51,614 nt of DNA, taken from Fredinandcohnia onubensis. GTDB lineage: Bacteria > Bacillota > Bacilli > Bacillales > Bacillaceae_L. Below, in pieces: positions 8,788 to 17,727 of this stretch. Location: assembly GCF_002734215.1 (NCBI RefSeq), contig NZ_NSEB01000009.1, forward strand, positions 1 to 51,614, given 5' to 3'. Below the pieces are notes generated by a model. It worked only from the letters and a program-made list of their open reading frames with translations, had not been told where the DNA came from and made no database searches. Position numbers and translations under genes: made by a program. The stretch's first letter is position 1. Each line of letters begins with the position of its first letter.

Positions 8788-9879
8788 ATGAGAGATCAGG
8801 ATTATATGAATTTAGCGATAAATGTAGCAAAAGCGGGGGTCGGTCAAACCACTCCAAACCCTGTGGTGGGTGCAGTTATTGTAAATGACGGTCGTGTTGT
8901 GGGAATCGGAGCACATCTGAAAGCGGGTGAACCTCATGCAGAGGTGCATGCCATTAGGATGGCAGGAGAAAGGGCACAAAATGCAACTGCGTATGTTACG
9001 TTGGAGCCATGCAGTCACCATGGAAAAACCCCACCTTGTGCGGATTTATTAATAACAAATAAGGTGAAAAGAGTGGTAGTTGCAACTACTGACCCCAATC
9101 CACTCGTTGCTGGAAAAGGCATTGCCAAACTAAAAGCAGCAGGGATTGAAGTAGAGGTTGGGGTTTGTAAGGAACAAGCCGATGCCTTAAACGCAGTCTT
9201 TTTTCACTATTTAGATAAAAAGCGACCATATGTAACCCTAAAATCTGCTACCACTCTTGATGGAAAAATAGCGACCGTTACTGGTGAGAGCAAATGGATA
9301 ACGGGCGAGGCTGCAAGACAAGATGTTCATTTATATCGTAGTATACATGATGCCATTCTTGTGGGTGTTAACACAGTACTTATGGACAACCCAAGCTTAA
9401 CAACAAGACTTCCAAATGGTACAGGGAAAAATCCTATTCGTGTTATTTTGGATTCGAAATTACGAACACCACTGGAATCGCAAATAGTAAATGACGGCAA
9501 AGCAGAGACGTGGATTATTGTTTCTAATCAAGTAAACCAGGAGAAAATGAATGAGTTCTCCGAAAAGAAAAGTGTTCGAATTATTCAATTACAAGAGGCT
9601 AATTTATCTATCAACACCATGTTAACACGGTTAGGTGAAGAAGGCATTTCCTCTATTTTTGTTGAAGGTGGAGCTGAAGTGAACGGCAGCTTTTTAAAGG
9701 AAAAAGCAATCAACCAGGTTATCGTTTATTTAGCACCTAAACTATTTGGTGGAAAGCAAGCACCAACTGCAATTGGTGGCTCTGGAATTGAATCAATTGA
9801 TGATTCATTACAATTAACAATTAAATCGGTAGAACAGCTTGGAGAAGATGTGAAAATCATAGCCGAACCGGTATTGTAG
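8788..9879 (+). CDS. ribD: Bifunctional riboflavin deaminase/reductase RibD
   Basis: Carries out the second and third steps of the GTP branch of riboflavin synthesis: deamination of the 2,5-diaminopyrimidine and NADPH-dependent reduction of its ribosyl side chain. The N-terminal cytidine-deaminase-like domain (about 1-145) has the zinc and catalytic set H50, E52, C75 and C84 (HAEVHA and PCSHHGKTPPC). The C-terminal reductase domain (about 147-361) shows KSATTLDGKIAT and FVEGGAEVNGSFL. Length 363 fits the Bacillus protein. The ATG follows AAAGGAG by ten bases. First gene of the FMN-riboswitch-controlled operon; nine bases separate it from ribE. Confidence 0.96.
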   Translation: MRDQDYMNLAINVAKAGVGQTTPNPVVGAVIVNDGRVVGIGAHLKAGEPHAEVHAIRMAGERAQNATAYVTLEPCSHHGKTPPCADLLITNKVKRVVVATTDPNPLVAGKGIAKLKAAGIEVEVGVCKEQADALNAVFFHYLDKKRPYVTLKSATTLDGKIATVTGESKWITGEAARQDVHLYRSIHDAILVGVNTVLMDNPSLTTRLPNGTGKNPIRVILDSKLRTPLESQIVNDGKAETWIIVSNQVNQEKMNEFSEKKSVRIIQLQEANLSINTMLTRLGEEGISSIFVEGGAEVNGSFLKEKAINQVIVYLAPKLFGGKQAPTAIGGSGIESIDDSLQLTIKSVEQLGEDVKIIAEPVL

Positions 9880-9887
9880 GTGAAAAA

Positions 9888-10544
9888 ATGTTTACAGGAA
9901 TTGTTGAAGAAATCGGGAAAATTAAGGCGATAAATGGATCACAGGATTCAGTTGAAATGGTCATTAAAGCTAGAAAAATTCTTGATGATGTGAATCTTGG
10001 AGATAGTATTTCTGTTAATGGGGTTTGTCTAACGGTGACCGAATTTACATCAGATGGATTCACAGTTGATGTGATGCCAGAAACGGTTAAATCAACCTCG
10101 TTACGTGATTTACAACGGAATGATGATGTTAACCTCGAAAGAGCGATGTCTGCAAATGGGCGTTTTGGGGGACATATCGTTTCAGGACATGTGGATGGTA
10201 TCGGAAAAATTGTTCGAAAAGTCCCTAAAGGGAATGCGGTGTATTATGAAATCGAAATTCCTGAAGAACTTATCCAGTTCATGATCTATAAAGGATCAGT
10301 AACAGTTGATGGAACGAGTTTAACGATCTTTGGACTGACAAAAAATACTTTTACACTTTCACTAATCCCTCATACACTAACAGAAACAATTTTGCGAAAC
10401 AAAGGAGTAGGAGATATTGTAAACATCGAATGCGACATGCTTGGCAAATATGTCAGTCAGTTTATGCGAAGGTCTTTTGGAAATGAAAAATCAACTGAAT
10501 CAAGGATTACAGCGAGTTTTTTAGAAGAAAATGGTTTTAAATAA
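9888..10544 (+). CDS. ribE: Riboflavin synthase, alpha subunit
   Basis: Catalyses the final dismutation of two 6,7-dimethyl-8-ribityllumazine molecules to riboflavin. It contains the two homologous lumazine-binding repeats: residues 1 to about 90, beginning [10 protein letters not shown], with SVNGVCLTV; and about 98-190, with [11 protein letters not shown] and [11 protein letters not shown]. Length 218 is normal. In Bacillus the trimer sits inside the icosahedral capsid made by RibH, encoded downstream in the same operon. Confidence 0.95.
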   Translation: MFTGIVEEIGKIKAINGSQDSVEMVIKARKILDDVNLGDSISVNGVCLTVTEFTSDGFTVDVMPETVKSTSLRDLQRNDDVNLERAMSANGRFGGHIVSGHVDGIGKIVRKVPKGNAVYYEIEIPEELIQFMIYKGSVTVDGTSLTIFGLTKNTFTLSLIPHTLTETILRNKGVGDIVNIECDMLGKYVSQFMRRSFGNEKSTESRITASFLEENGFK

Positions 10545-10563
10545 AAATAAAGGGGGGACTACA

Positions 10564-11733
10564 ATGTTTGATCCAATTGAAGAAGCACTTGCAGAACTAA
10601 AACAAGGAAAAGTAATTATTGTATGTGATGATGAGGATCGTGAAAATGAAGGAGATTTTATCGCGATTGCGGATAAAGCAACCCCAGAGGTCATTAATTT
10701 TATGATCACACATGGACGTGGACTCGTATGTACTCCCATTACGGAGTCCTTAGCGAAAAAACTAAATCTTGAGCCAATGGTGGCGCATAATACGGATCCA
10801 CATGGAACTGCTTTTACAGTGAGTATCGACCATAAAACAACTACAACTGGTATTAGTGCAATCGAACGTTCAACAACAATAATGGAGTTACTTAATCCTG
10901 AATCAAAAGCTTCCGACTTCAAAAGACCAGGTCACGTCTTTCCTTTGATTGCTAAGGAAGGTGGCGTTCTCCGAAGAGCTGGTCATACCGAAGCAGCTGT
11001 TGACTTAGCTGCGCTTTCGGGTGCAGAGCCTGCAGGAGTGATTTGTGAAATTGTAAAAGAAGACGGAACAATGGCTAGAGTTTCTGATTTACGGAAGATT
11101 GCAGATGAATTCAACTTAAAAATGATTACGATTGAAGACTTAATTCGATATCGAAATCAAAAAGAAAAATTGGTTAAAAGAGAAATTGAAGTAACAATAC
11201 CAACAGAATATGGAGAATTTAAAGCGATTGGATACACTAGTCTTATTGATAATAAGGAACATGTTGCACTTGTAAAAGGTGAGATTAGTGAAACAGAACC
11301 AATGTTAGTTAGAGTACATTCAGAATGCTTAGCTGGGGATGTATTCGGTTCAAAGCAATGCGCATGTGGACCACAGCTTCATGCTGCATTACGCCAAATC
11401 GAGCAAGTGGGCTCGGGCATCCTCTTATATATGCGTCAAGAGGGTAGAGGTCCTGGTTTAATTAATAAAATGCGTGCCTATAAACTTCATGAGGAAGGGC
11501 ATGACTCTTCAGAAATCTCTAAAAATCTTGGGGGATTACCGGAATTAAGGGATTATGGGATTGGTGCTCAAATCCTTAGAGACCTAGGCATTAAGAAAAT
11601 GAAACTTCTAACGAATAACCCAAGAAAAATTGCTGGCCTTGAGGGATATAATTTAGAGATAGTAGAGCGTATTCCCATTCAGTTAGATGAAATAAAAAGT
11701 ACTGAAAATGTAGGGCATATACTTCATTTTTAA
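10564..11733 (+). CDS. ribBA: Bifunctional DHBP synthase / GTP cyclohydrolase II
   Basis: Fusion enzyme that supplies both precursors of riboflavin. The N-terminal DHBP synthase domain (about 1-200) converts ribulose 5-phosphate to 3,4-dihydroxy-2-butanone 4-phosphate; the acidic metal site [11 protein letters not shown] (22-32) is present. The C-terminal GTP cyclohydrolase II domain opens GTP; its zinc cysteines C255, C266 and C268 ([14 protein letters not shown]) and the RQEGRGPGL motif are intact. ATG 10564 follows AAAGGGGGG; an in-frame ATG at 10531 inside ribE has no ribosome site. 389 residues, fourth-to-sixth steps of the operon all on one transcript. Confidence 0.95.
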   Translation: MFDPIEEALAELKQGKVIIVCDDEDRENEGDFIAIADKATPEVINFMITHGRGLVCTPITESLAKKLNLEPMVAHNTDPHGTAFTVSIDHKTTTTGISAIERSTTIMELLNPESKASDFKRPGHVFPLIAKEGGVLRRAGHTEAAVDLAALSGAEPAGVICEIVKEDGTMARVSDLRKIADEFNLKMITIEDLIRYRNQKEKLVKREIEVTIPTEYGEFKAIGYTSLIDNKEHVALVKGEISETEPMLVRVHSECLAGDVFGSKQCACGPQLHAALRQIEQVGSGILLYMRQEGRGPGLINKMRAYKLHEEGHDSSEISKNLGGLPELRDYGIGAQILRDLGIKKMKLLTNNPRKIAGLEGYNLEIVERIPIQLDEIKSTENVGHILHF

Positions 11734-11772
11734 AAAAATAGAACAAATAACTTATAACATAGGAGGATCATG

Positions 11773-12240
11773 ATGAATAAAATTTATGAAGGACATTTAG
11801 TTGGTACAGGTTTAAGAGTAGGGATAGTAGTTGCACGTTTTAATGAATTTATAACAGCGAAGCTACTAAGCGGTTCACTTGATGCACTTAAAAGACATGG
11901 TGTTGCAGATGAAGATGTTGAAATTGCTTGGGTTCCAGGAGCATTTGAACTTCCGTTAATTGCTAAAAAGATGGCTGAATCAAACAAATATGATGCAGTT
12001 ATTGCGTTAGGTACAGTTATTAGAGGTTCGACCTCTCACTATGATTATGTTTGTAACGAAGTAGCAAAAGGATTGGCTGCAACTGCCCTAGCAACTGGAA
12101 AACCTGTTATGTTCGGTGTTTTAACAACAGATACAATCGAACAAGCAATCGAAAGAGCAGGAACAAAAGCAGGAAATAAAGGATGGGATTCTGCGGTAAC
12201 TGCAATTGAAATGGCGAATCTATCCCGTTCTTTTGAATAA
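11773..12240 (+). CDS. ribH: 6,7-dimethyl-8-ribityllumazine synthase
   Basis: Condenses the pyrimidine and butanone phosphate intermediates to lumazine, the substrate of RibE; in Bacillus it forms a 60-subunit capsid. Visible motifs: [17 protein letters not shown], the catalytic-histidine loop [14 protein letters not shown] and [30 protein letters not shown] lies six bases before ATG 11773; the adjacent ATG at 11770 is also possible but only three bases away. 155 residues. Confidence 0.95.
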   Translation: MNKIYEGHLVGTGLRVGIVVARFNEFITAKLLSGSLDALKRHGVADEDVEIAWVPGAFELPLIAKKMAESNKYDAVIALGTVIRGSTSHYDYVCNEVAKGLAATALATGKPVMFGVLTTDTIEQAIERAGTKAGNKGWDSAVTAIEMANLSRSFE

Positions 12241-12418
12241 TAAATAAGTTTTTGTATAAAATTATAGGATTTTGGTAATAATTTAAATTTAAGGGTATTC
12301 CAAAAAGACTATGGAAAAAAAGAATAGAAAATGGTACTCTTAATTAATGTAATGAGGTTAGTCCAAAAGTAGTAGAAAGTTTGAAAAATATACTACTCGG
12401 AAAGTTTTTCGATAATGA

Positions 12419-12816
<398 letters not shown>

Positions 12817-12821
<5 letters not shown>

Positions 12822-13359
12822 TTTCGTTCCTTAATTTTTGCTTTATGATGAATTGTTTTTGTCGCTCAGCAATGACATCACTTCGGTCACGTAATTTATG
12901 TTTATGAATTAATCCTTTATTTGATAAGTCACTTGGAGCTCCCCAAGGTTGCCCAAATTGTAAAGCCTGAGAAACACAAGTTTCTAAAAGGACTCGATCA
13001 TTAAGTGGTAAGCTAATACTTTCATAGGGTACTCCGATTTCAATATCATGATATTTCTTTTGTAATATTGCAATCAACTTATCTACTTGTAGGCCTAACT
13101 GAACTAAGGCAGTTTTTTGGGCCTTACATATCGTTAATGCACTTTTCATCATACGTAAAGCACCTGCATGATTTCCACGCCGGTGATGATAAAGGGAAAC
13201 TGCAATTTGAATTAAACCGACCCAATATTGCTTTCTTTCTGCAACAGGGTCTTCTTTCCAATGATCCTCTAATATTTCATGGCATTCAAAATAGTCCCGG
13301 TCACAATGGAAGTGGATTAGATATTCAATATAAGCTTGAGGGTACAAGTGGCTTAACAC
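12817..13359 (-). CDS. ypuF: DUF309 protein YpuF
   Basis: Cytoplasmic protein of up to 180 residues with the DUF309 helical domain; CHEILEDHWKE and WVGLIQIAVSLYHHRRGNHAGALRMM are its hallmark. Function unknown. Two starts are possible: GTG 13359, which the AAAGGAG motif almost touches (one-base gap), or TTG 13347, thirteen bases from that motif, which would give a start at YPQAYIEYL as in relatives. I favour the latter slightly but give the longer span. It is convergent with ribT. Confidence 0.83.
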
Positions 13360-13421
13360 ACTCCTTTAACAATATGTATATGTAGTTTATCATATTTTCA
13401 TATCCATAACATGGAATAAAT

Positions 13422-13449
13422 AAGGTGTTCAGCAAATGCCGAACACCTT
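13422..13449 (-). terminator. Hairpin after the YjcZ-like gene
   Basis: AAGGTGTTC (13422-13430) pairs with GAACACCTT (13441-13449), with an inner GC/GC pair around an AAAT loop. It lies 21 bases downstream of the minus-strand peptide gene; the tail ATTTATT is only moderately T-rich. Confidence 0.6.
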
Positions 13450-13470
13450 ATTATCAAATTTTTGTTTTTC

Positions 13471-13560
13471 TTAGAACCAAGCTGCACCAACAATAATTAA
13501 AAGAATAAACAATACTACGATTAAGGCAAATCCGCCTCCGAAGTTATATCCGTCACCCAT
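13471..13560 (-). CDS. YjcZ-family sporulation peptide
   Basis: Twenty-nine-residue peptide read on the minus strand: MGDGYNFGGGFALIVVLFIL followed by LIIVGAAWF and a stop. The glycine-rich start and single hydrophobic helix ending in GAAW mark the YjcZ family of small, sporulation-associated membrane peptides. AAGGAGG lies eight bases before the ATG, and a sigma-K-like promoter is present upstream (13596-13623). Function within the spore is unknown. The gene is too short for standard ORF callers. Confidence 0.82.
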   Translation of the reverse strand: MGDGYNFGGGFALIVVLFILLIIVGAAWF

Positions 13561-13595
13561 TTAAAATACCTCCTTCATTTTCTTGGTTACACAGT

Positions 13596-13623
13596 TATAG
13601 TATGACTTTTAGTCCTTCATGTG
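13596..13623 (-). promoter_or_regulatory. Sigma-K-like promoter of the YjcZ-like gene
   Basis: On the minus strand, CACA (-35, fits mACm) is followed after 15 bases by CATACTATA, an exact match to the sigma-K -10 form CATAnnnTA. The predicted start lies about 30 bases upstream of the gene. CATACTA alone would also fit sigma-G, but no sigma-G -35 box is present. Confidence 0.55.
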
Positions 13624-13776
13624 TGGGCGATTGTCCATATTGACATCATTTTTTTTGAGAATTTTTGGGGCAAATATCCAAAAACCTGATATGGCTTGAA
13701 TGCAAATTATGTTCTATACTAATTATTGTGTTAAAATTAACAATATGAAATTGCGATGAAGGGTATTTTTGGTGAG

Positions 13777-14541
13777 ATGAGCGAGGAATTACATTACAGC
13801 GTAAAAATAGACTCTTTTGAAGGTCCACTAGACCTTCTTTTACATTTAATCAATCGATTAGAAATTGATATTTATGATATACCAGTAGCGGAAATTACTG
13901 AACAATACTTAATTTATATACACGCTATGAAAGTATTACAATTAGATATAGCAAGCGAATATCTTGTCATGGCTGCTACACTTTTAGCTATTAAAAGCAA
14001 AATGCTACTTCCAAAGCAGGAAGAAGAGCTAATTGACGAAAATTCCGAATTTGAATTTGAAGAAGACCCACGTGAAGACTTAATGAATCGCTTGATTGAA
14101 TACCGCAAATATAAGAATGCTGCTGATGATCTAAAACATTTAGAAGAAGAGCGGTCTCAGTTATTTACGAAACCTCCAAGTGATTTAAGTGAATTTACCA
14201 AGGATGTTACAATTGATCACTCATTAGATGTCAATATCTATGACATGCTAGGAGCTTTTCAAAAGCTAATGCGACGTAAAAAACTGCAGAGACCATTAGC
14301 GACAAGAATCACAAGGCAAGAAATACCCATTGAGAAAAGGATGGAAGAGATTATTCATGAATTAAAAGGGTATCGTGGAAAAAAGAAATTCACAGAGCTT
14401 TTTCCATACCATGATAAAAATCATATGGTTGTCACATTCCTTGCACTTCTTGAATTAATGAAAAAGAATGCTGTGTTAATTGAACAACAGAACAATTTTT
14501 CAGAGATTTATATATCGAGTATGGAAAGGGATTTTATGTAA
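13777..14541 (+). CDS. scpA: Segregation and condensation protein A
   Basis: Kleisin subunit that bridges the heads of the Smc dimer and, with ScpB, forms the chromosome-condensing complex. The kleisin N-terminus is plain: [17 protein letters not shown], then [15 protein letters not shown]; an acidic linker (about 85-105) precedes the C-terminal winged-helix part. I prefer ATG 13777 ([11 protein letters not shown], 254 residues) because it matches the family start; ATG 13756 adds seven residues and neither has a strong ribosome site. It overlaps scpB by one base (TAATG). Confidence 0.93.
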   Translation: MSEELHYSVKIDSFEGPLDLLLHLINRLEIDIYDIPVAEITEQYLIYIHAMKVLQLDIASEYLVMAATLLAIKSKMLLPKQEEELIDENSEFEFEEDPREDLMNRLIEYRKYKNAADDLKHLEEERSQLFTKPPSDLSEFTKDVTIDHSLDVNIYDMLGAFQKLMRRKKLQRPLATRITRQEIPIEKRMEEIIHELKGYRGKKKFTELFPYHDKNHMVVTFLALLELMKKNAVLIEQQNNFSEIYISSMERDFM

Positions 14542-15131
14542 TGAAATTAATAGATTGGAAAGCCGTTATCGAAGGGCTTCTTTTTGCTGCTGGTGATGAG
14601 GGTTTGACATTAAAACAAATGGCACTTGTTTTAGAGATTAATGAGGGTACGGCTTTAGATATCATTAATGAGTTAATAAATGATTATAAGCAAGCTGGCA
14701 GAGGTATTAATCTAGTTGAAGTGGCTGGAACCTACCAACTCACAACAAAAAAGGAACATGCCGTTTATCTAAAAAAACTAGTAGAATCACCATCATCTTC
14801 TTCATTATCACAGGCTGCCTTAGAGACACTAGCAATTATTGCGTATCGTCAACCGATTACGCGTGCAGAGGTCGAAGAAATCCGTGGAGTGAAGACGGAA
14901 AGACCGATTCAAACATTAACGGCAAAGGCATTAATCAAAGAAGTTGGCCGTGTTGAAGGGACAGGAAGGGCTATTTTATATGGTACAACAAAGGAGTTTT
15001 TAGAGTATTTTGGATTAAAAACTTTAAAAGAACTACCTCCACTTCCTGAAAAAGTAGATGAGGAATATGTCCAAGAGGAAGCAGACCTGTTTTTTGAAAG
15101 ATTTCAAGAAACGATAGAAGATTCAAATTAA
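14541..15131 (+). CDS. scpB: Segregation and condensation protein B
   Basis: Partner of ScpA in the Smc-ScpAB condensin complex. It consists of two winged-helix domains; [25 protein letters not shown] is the family signature and [12 protein letters not shown] closes the second domain. 196 residues, normal length. The start overlaps the scpA stop, so the two subunits are probably made in a coupled manner. Confidence 0.94.
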   Translation: MKLIDWKAVIEGLLFAAGDEGLTLKQMALVLEINEGTALDIINELINDYKQAGRGINLVEVAGTYQLTTKKEHAVYLKKLVESPSSSSLSQAALETLAIIAYRQPITRAEVEEIRGVKTERPIQTLTAKALIKEVGRVEGTGRAILYGTTKEFLEYFGLKTLKELPPLPEKVDEEYVQEEADLFFERFQETIEDSN

Positions 15132-15206
15132 TTCACCTTAAATAGGGTAACTATGATAATATGAAGATATATCTAAGTGGAAAATGATGGCTGATGAGGT
15201 GAAATT

Positions 15207-15620
15207 GTGTTAATTAAAAAATGTAGTGGATTTGAGCTTGAGAAAACGTTAAAAAATACTTTTGAAGATTTCTTTAATCAATCTGAAGTCACTTTTGTTG
15301 AAGATGGAGAAGAAAAAACATTCCAAGTCCTATATTTACGTTATTTTGATGAACAATTTACATCATTTACTCCTTTTATTGAAGACCCAGTTTTTACATT
15401 TGATTCGAAGGAAGTTAATTTCAAGGATCTCGTAGCATTAGTTTGTTTACTTAAAAATCCTGGGTACCGTCATCGTAAACGGGTATATCTCAATGAACAA
15501 AAACAATTTGAAATGCATTTTAAAGATATACAATTTGAGAGATTGAAAGAAATTTTTACACATCTCCATCATAAAAATAGCTATGAAGTAAAATCACCAC
15601 TGGAGTTTTTACAACCATAA
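15207..15620 (+). CDS. Hypothetical protein downstream of scpB
   Basis: Real-looking gene of 137 codons with a GTG start preceded by TGAGGTG. I do not recognise the family. The product is soluble, without signal peptide or membrane helix, rich in Phe, Glu and Lys (ENTFEDFFNQSEVTFVEDGEE; LLKNPGYRHRKRVYLNEQ). B. subtilis has ypuI at this position, but this sequence does not resemble what I remember of YpuI. A 75-base gap from scpB without a terminator allows co-transcription; a terminator follows the stop. Confidence 0.7.
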   Translation: MLIKKCSGFELEKTLKNTFEDFFNQSEVTFVEDGEEKTFQVLYLRYFDEQFTSFTPFIEDPVFTFDSKEVNFKDLVALVCLLKNPGYRHRKRVYLNEQKQFEMHFKDIQFERLKEIFTHLHHKNSYEVKSPLEFLQP

Positions 15621-15625
15621 CAAGT

Positions 15626-15667
15626 AACCCCAATTGCAGGTACATTGAGCAATCGGGGTTTTCTTTT
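15626..15667. terminator. Terminator between the hypothetical gene and the DUF2935 gene
   Basis: AACCCC-A-ATTGC (15626-15637) pairs with GCAAT-C-GGGGTT (15649-15660), with one internal mismatch, and is followed by TTCTTTT. The convergent DUF2935 gene ends at 15666. Confidence 0.78.
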
Positions 15668-16478
15668 ATTCTTGAACGCGCGGCTTCGTTGGATTACAAT
15701 TTGGTTGATTGATTTCCTTTGTGGATTGCGCTAATTTAATTAAGTAGTAACATTCTTCTCTTGCCATATGATCTGCCATTAGTGGGGTAAGGACTCCTAG
15801 AATTTCTTTATTTAATTGCATCTCCTCTAACTCTTCAAGAAAACCTTTAAAAATTTTCATCTCTAATTCTACATCATTGTTAAAACGAGTAAGGGCAGGG
15901 AATTCATATTGACTGGTACGTAAGAATCCAACCATTTCTACTGCTTTTAAGTAAAAATCCTCCCACTCCTTAACAAATTTCTCGCTTTTTTTGAGTAACT
16001 TTTTTTCCACGCGGTCAACATTTGAAGCAATTCCACCTGCATGTCCTGCAGCATCTAATAGCCATATAAGGTGATGATGAAGCGCATGAGTCGGTGGTAC
16101 ACTTTTTCCTTCTACTAGAAAGTTGGATATCCGAAGCCATTCATCTAATTCGTTGACCATATGATTGATAAAAGAAGGAGAAAGACTAATTTTTACATTT
16201 CCCACTAATTGTTCTTTAATAATATCTAATTTTAAAATGCGAAGCTGTTCTCCTGCACTTCTACCTTCTTTGATAATGGCGATTATTTGATTTGATTGGA
16301 GAGGCTGACGTGCAGCATCTAATAAGTAGTCAAATGTGTTTTTAAATTGTTTGGCTTTGGCAATTTTTGCTTCTTCACTAGGTGCTAATGAATCGTGTAA
16401 AAATCGGCTGTGGTCACCTAGAACTTGCATCCAAAACTGGGTTTCAAATATAGCTTGCTCTTGAAAAGAATGATTCAA
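15666..16478 (-). CDS. DUF2935 protein
   Basis: Cytoplasmic helical protein of 270 residues. Two related halves are visible, each with an EtxFWmqvl/DHsRFL-like or DHMAREECYYL pattern; histidines and acidic residues recur at helix-like spacing (GDHSRFLHDSL, HHHLIWLLDAAGHAGG, ADHMAREE). DUF2935 belongs to a hemerythrin/ferritin-like set of four-helix proteins, so metal binding is a reasonable inference. TTG start with AAGGAGG nine bases upstream. It diverges from the superoxide dismutase gene, which suggests, but does not prove, a shared role in oxidative stress. Confidence 0.8.
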   Translation of the reverse strand: MNHSFQEQAIFETQFWMQVLGDHSRFLHDSLAPSEEAKIAKAKQFKNTFDYLLDAARQPLQSNQIIAIIKEGRSAGEQLRILKLDIIKEQLVGNVKISLSPSFINHMVNELDEWLRISNFLVEGKSVPPTHALHHHLIWLLDAAGHAGGIASNVDRVEKKLLKKSEKFVKEWEDFYLKAVEMVGFLRTSQYEFPALTRFNNDVELEMKIFKGFLEELEEMQLNKEILGVLTPLMADHMAREECYYLIKLAQSTKEINQPNCNPTKPRVQE

Positions 16479-16626
16479 TTCTCTATACCTCCTTATAATA
16501 TATACAAACGTAATTAAACGTAGGGCCTTTTTATCAATTAGGCGTTTGTCTTGAATTCTATATGTATCTTTATGTTGAAAGGATTAAAGAGGTGAATCAT
16601 AAACAGGCATTTTCATCCCTTATAGT

Positions 16627-16654
16627 CACGAAAAAGGGTTATACGCATACGATA
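16627..16654 (+). promoter_or_regulatory. Sigma-K-like promoter of the superoxide dismutase gene
   Basis: CACG (16627-16630; near mACm) and CATACGATA (16646-16654; exact CATAnnnTA) are 15 bases apart. The implied start lies about 20 bases before a strong AGGGAGG ribosome site. This would place expression in the mother cell late in sporulation. Confidence 0.42.
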
Positions 16655-16683
16655 GTGACGATTAAACCTTAGGGAGGATAAAG

Positions 16684-17562
16684 ATGAGCACCCCTGAAAA
16701 GTATATAGAAGATGTGAAACAATGGTTTTTGAAGCTGAAAAGTCAATTTGAAAATGAACGGAATGAAGACCTGCAATCTTGTTTATCGAATTTTTCATCT
16801 TTCTTAGATTCAATAGAAGGGAATCTAACACCGACTAGATTGCTTGAATTGCAGGAGCAAGTGGAGATGCTATATAATGCTGGATTAAGATTTGCTGAAC
16901 AGTCAGAAGAAAATGAAGAGCTTGGAGCGGTCAGAAGGATAGGGATTGGGCAGCACACATTACCGCCTCTCCCATATGACTATGATGCACTCGAACCATA
17001 TATTTCAAAAGAAATCATGAGACTGCATCATGATAAACACCATAAAAGCTATGTTGAAGGTTTAAATAAGGCTGAGAAAATGATGGAAAAAGCACGTGAC
17101 ACAGGGGATTACGAATTATTAAAGCATTGGGAAAGAGAAGCTGCTTTTAATGGTTCTGGTCACTATTTGCATACGATTTTTTGGGAAGTTATGAAGCCAA
17201 AAGGTGGAGGAATGCCAGGACGTGAATTGCTTCGGCAGATTAATAGGGATTTTGGAAGTTTTGAGGTGTTTAAGAGACATTTCAGTGAAGCGGCAAATAA
17301 GGTCGAAGGAGTCGGTTGGGCGATTCTGGTATGGTCGCCAAGGGCAGGGCGCTTAGAAATTCTTCAATCAGAACGTCATCAACTTATGACACAATGGGAT
17401 ACGATTCCTTTACTCGTTTTAGATGTCTGGGAACACGCTTATTATCTTCAATATAAAAATGTTCGTGCAGATTATGTGAAAAATTGGTGGAATATCGTCA
17501 ATTGGGATCAAGTTGAACGGCGGTTTAAGGAAGCATCAAAACTTCAGTGGAAACAGTATTAA
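16684..17562 (+). CDS. sodF: Fe/Mn superoxide dismutase with N-terminal extension
   Basis: Converts superoxide to peroxide and oxygen. The catalytic domain spans about 91-285 and keeps all four metal ligands by alignment with known enzymes: H115 (RLHHDKHHKSYV), H163 (GHYLHTIFWE), D247 and H251 (LDVWEHAYYLQY). Ordinary SodA is about 200 residues; this protein has 292 because of an extra helical region at 1-90. That matches the SodF type of B. subtilis (about 280 residues), whose role is poorly known. Iron or manganese preference cannot be read from the sequence. AGGGAGG precedes the ATG. Confidence 0.88.
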   Translation: MSTPEKYIEDVKQWFLKLKSQFENERNEDLQSCLSNFSSFLDSIEGNLTPTRLLELQEQVEMLYNAGLRFAEQSEENEELGAVRRIGIGQHTLPPLPYDYDALEPYISKEIMRLHHDKHHKSYVEGLNKAEKMMEKARDTGDYELLKHWEREAAFNGSGHYLHTIFWEVMKPKGGGMPGRELLRQINRDFGSFEVFKRHFSEAANKVEGVGWAILVWSPRAGRLEILQSERHQLMTQWDTIPLLVLDVWEHAYYLQYKNVRADYVKNWWNIVNWDQVERRFKEASKLQWKQY

Positions 17563-17578
17563 TCCAATATTTTCTATG

Positions 17579-17605
17579 CTGACCTTGTGTTGGTCAGTTT
17601 TTTTG
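17579..17605 (+). terminator. Terminator of sodF
   Basis: CTGACC (17579-17584) pairs with GGTCAG (17592-17597) around a 7-base loop and is followed by seven T residues. Confidence 0.78.
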
Positions 17606-17666
17606 TGTTCATTTTGCTATATAACTCCAGGAGACCTCCGTTTTTCATAGTTTGTACATATTTTAT

Positions 17667-17696
17667 TCATATAGGTGGACATGTTCTGCATACACT
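17667..17696 (+). promoter_or_regulatory. Sigma-E promoter of dacB-spmA-spmB
   Basis: TCATATA (17667-17673; consensus kmATATT) is 15 bases from CATACACT (17689-17696; exact CATACAnT). The distance to the dacB ATG is about 30 bases. B. subtilis dacB is known to be transcribed by mother-cell sigma-E. Confidence 0.72.
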
Positions 17697-17727
17697 TTTA
17701 CAAAACAGCAAAAGGGACGGGGATCGA

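Noticed and set aside
13696-13720. TTGAAT...TATACT promoter for scpA
   Set aside because: Spacing of 13 bases is too short.
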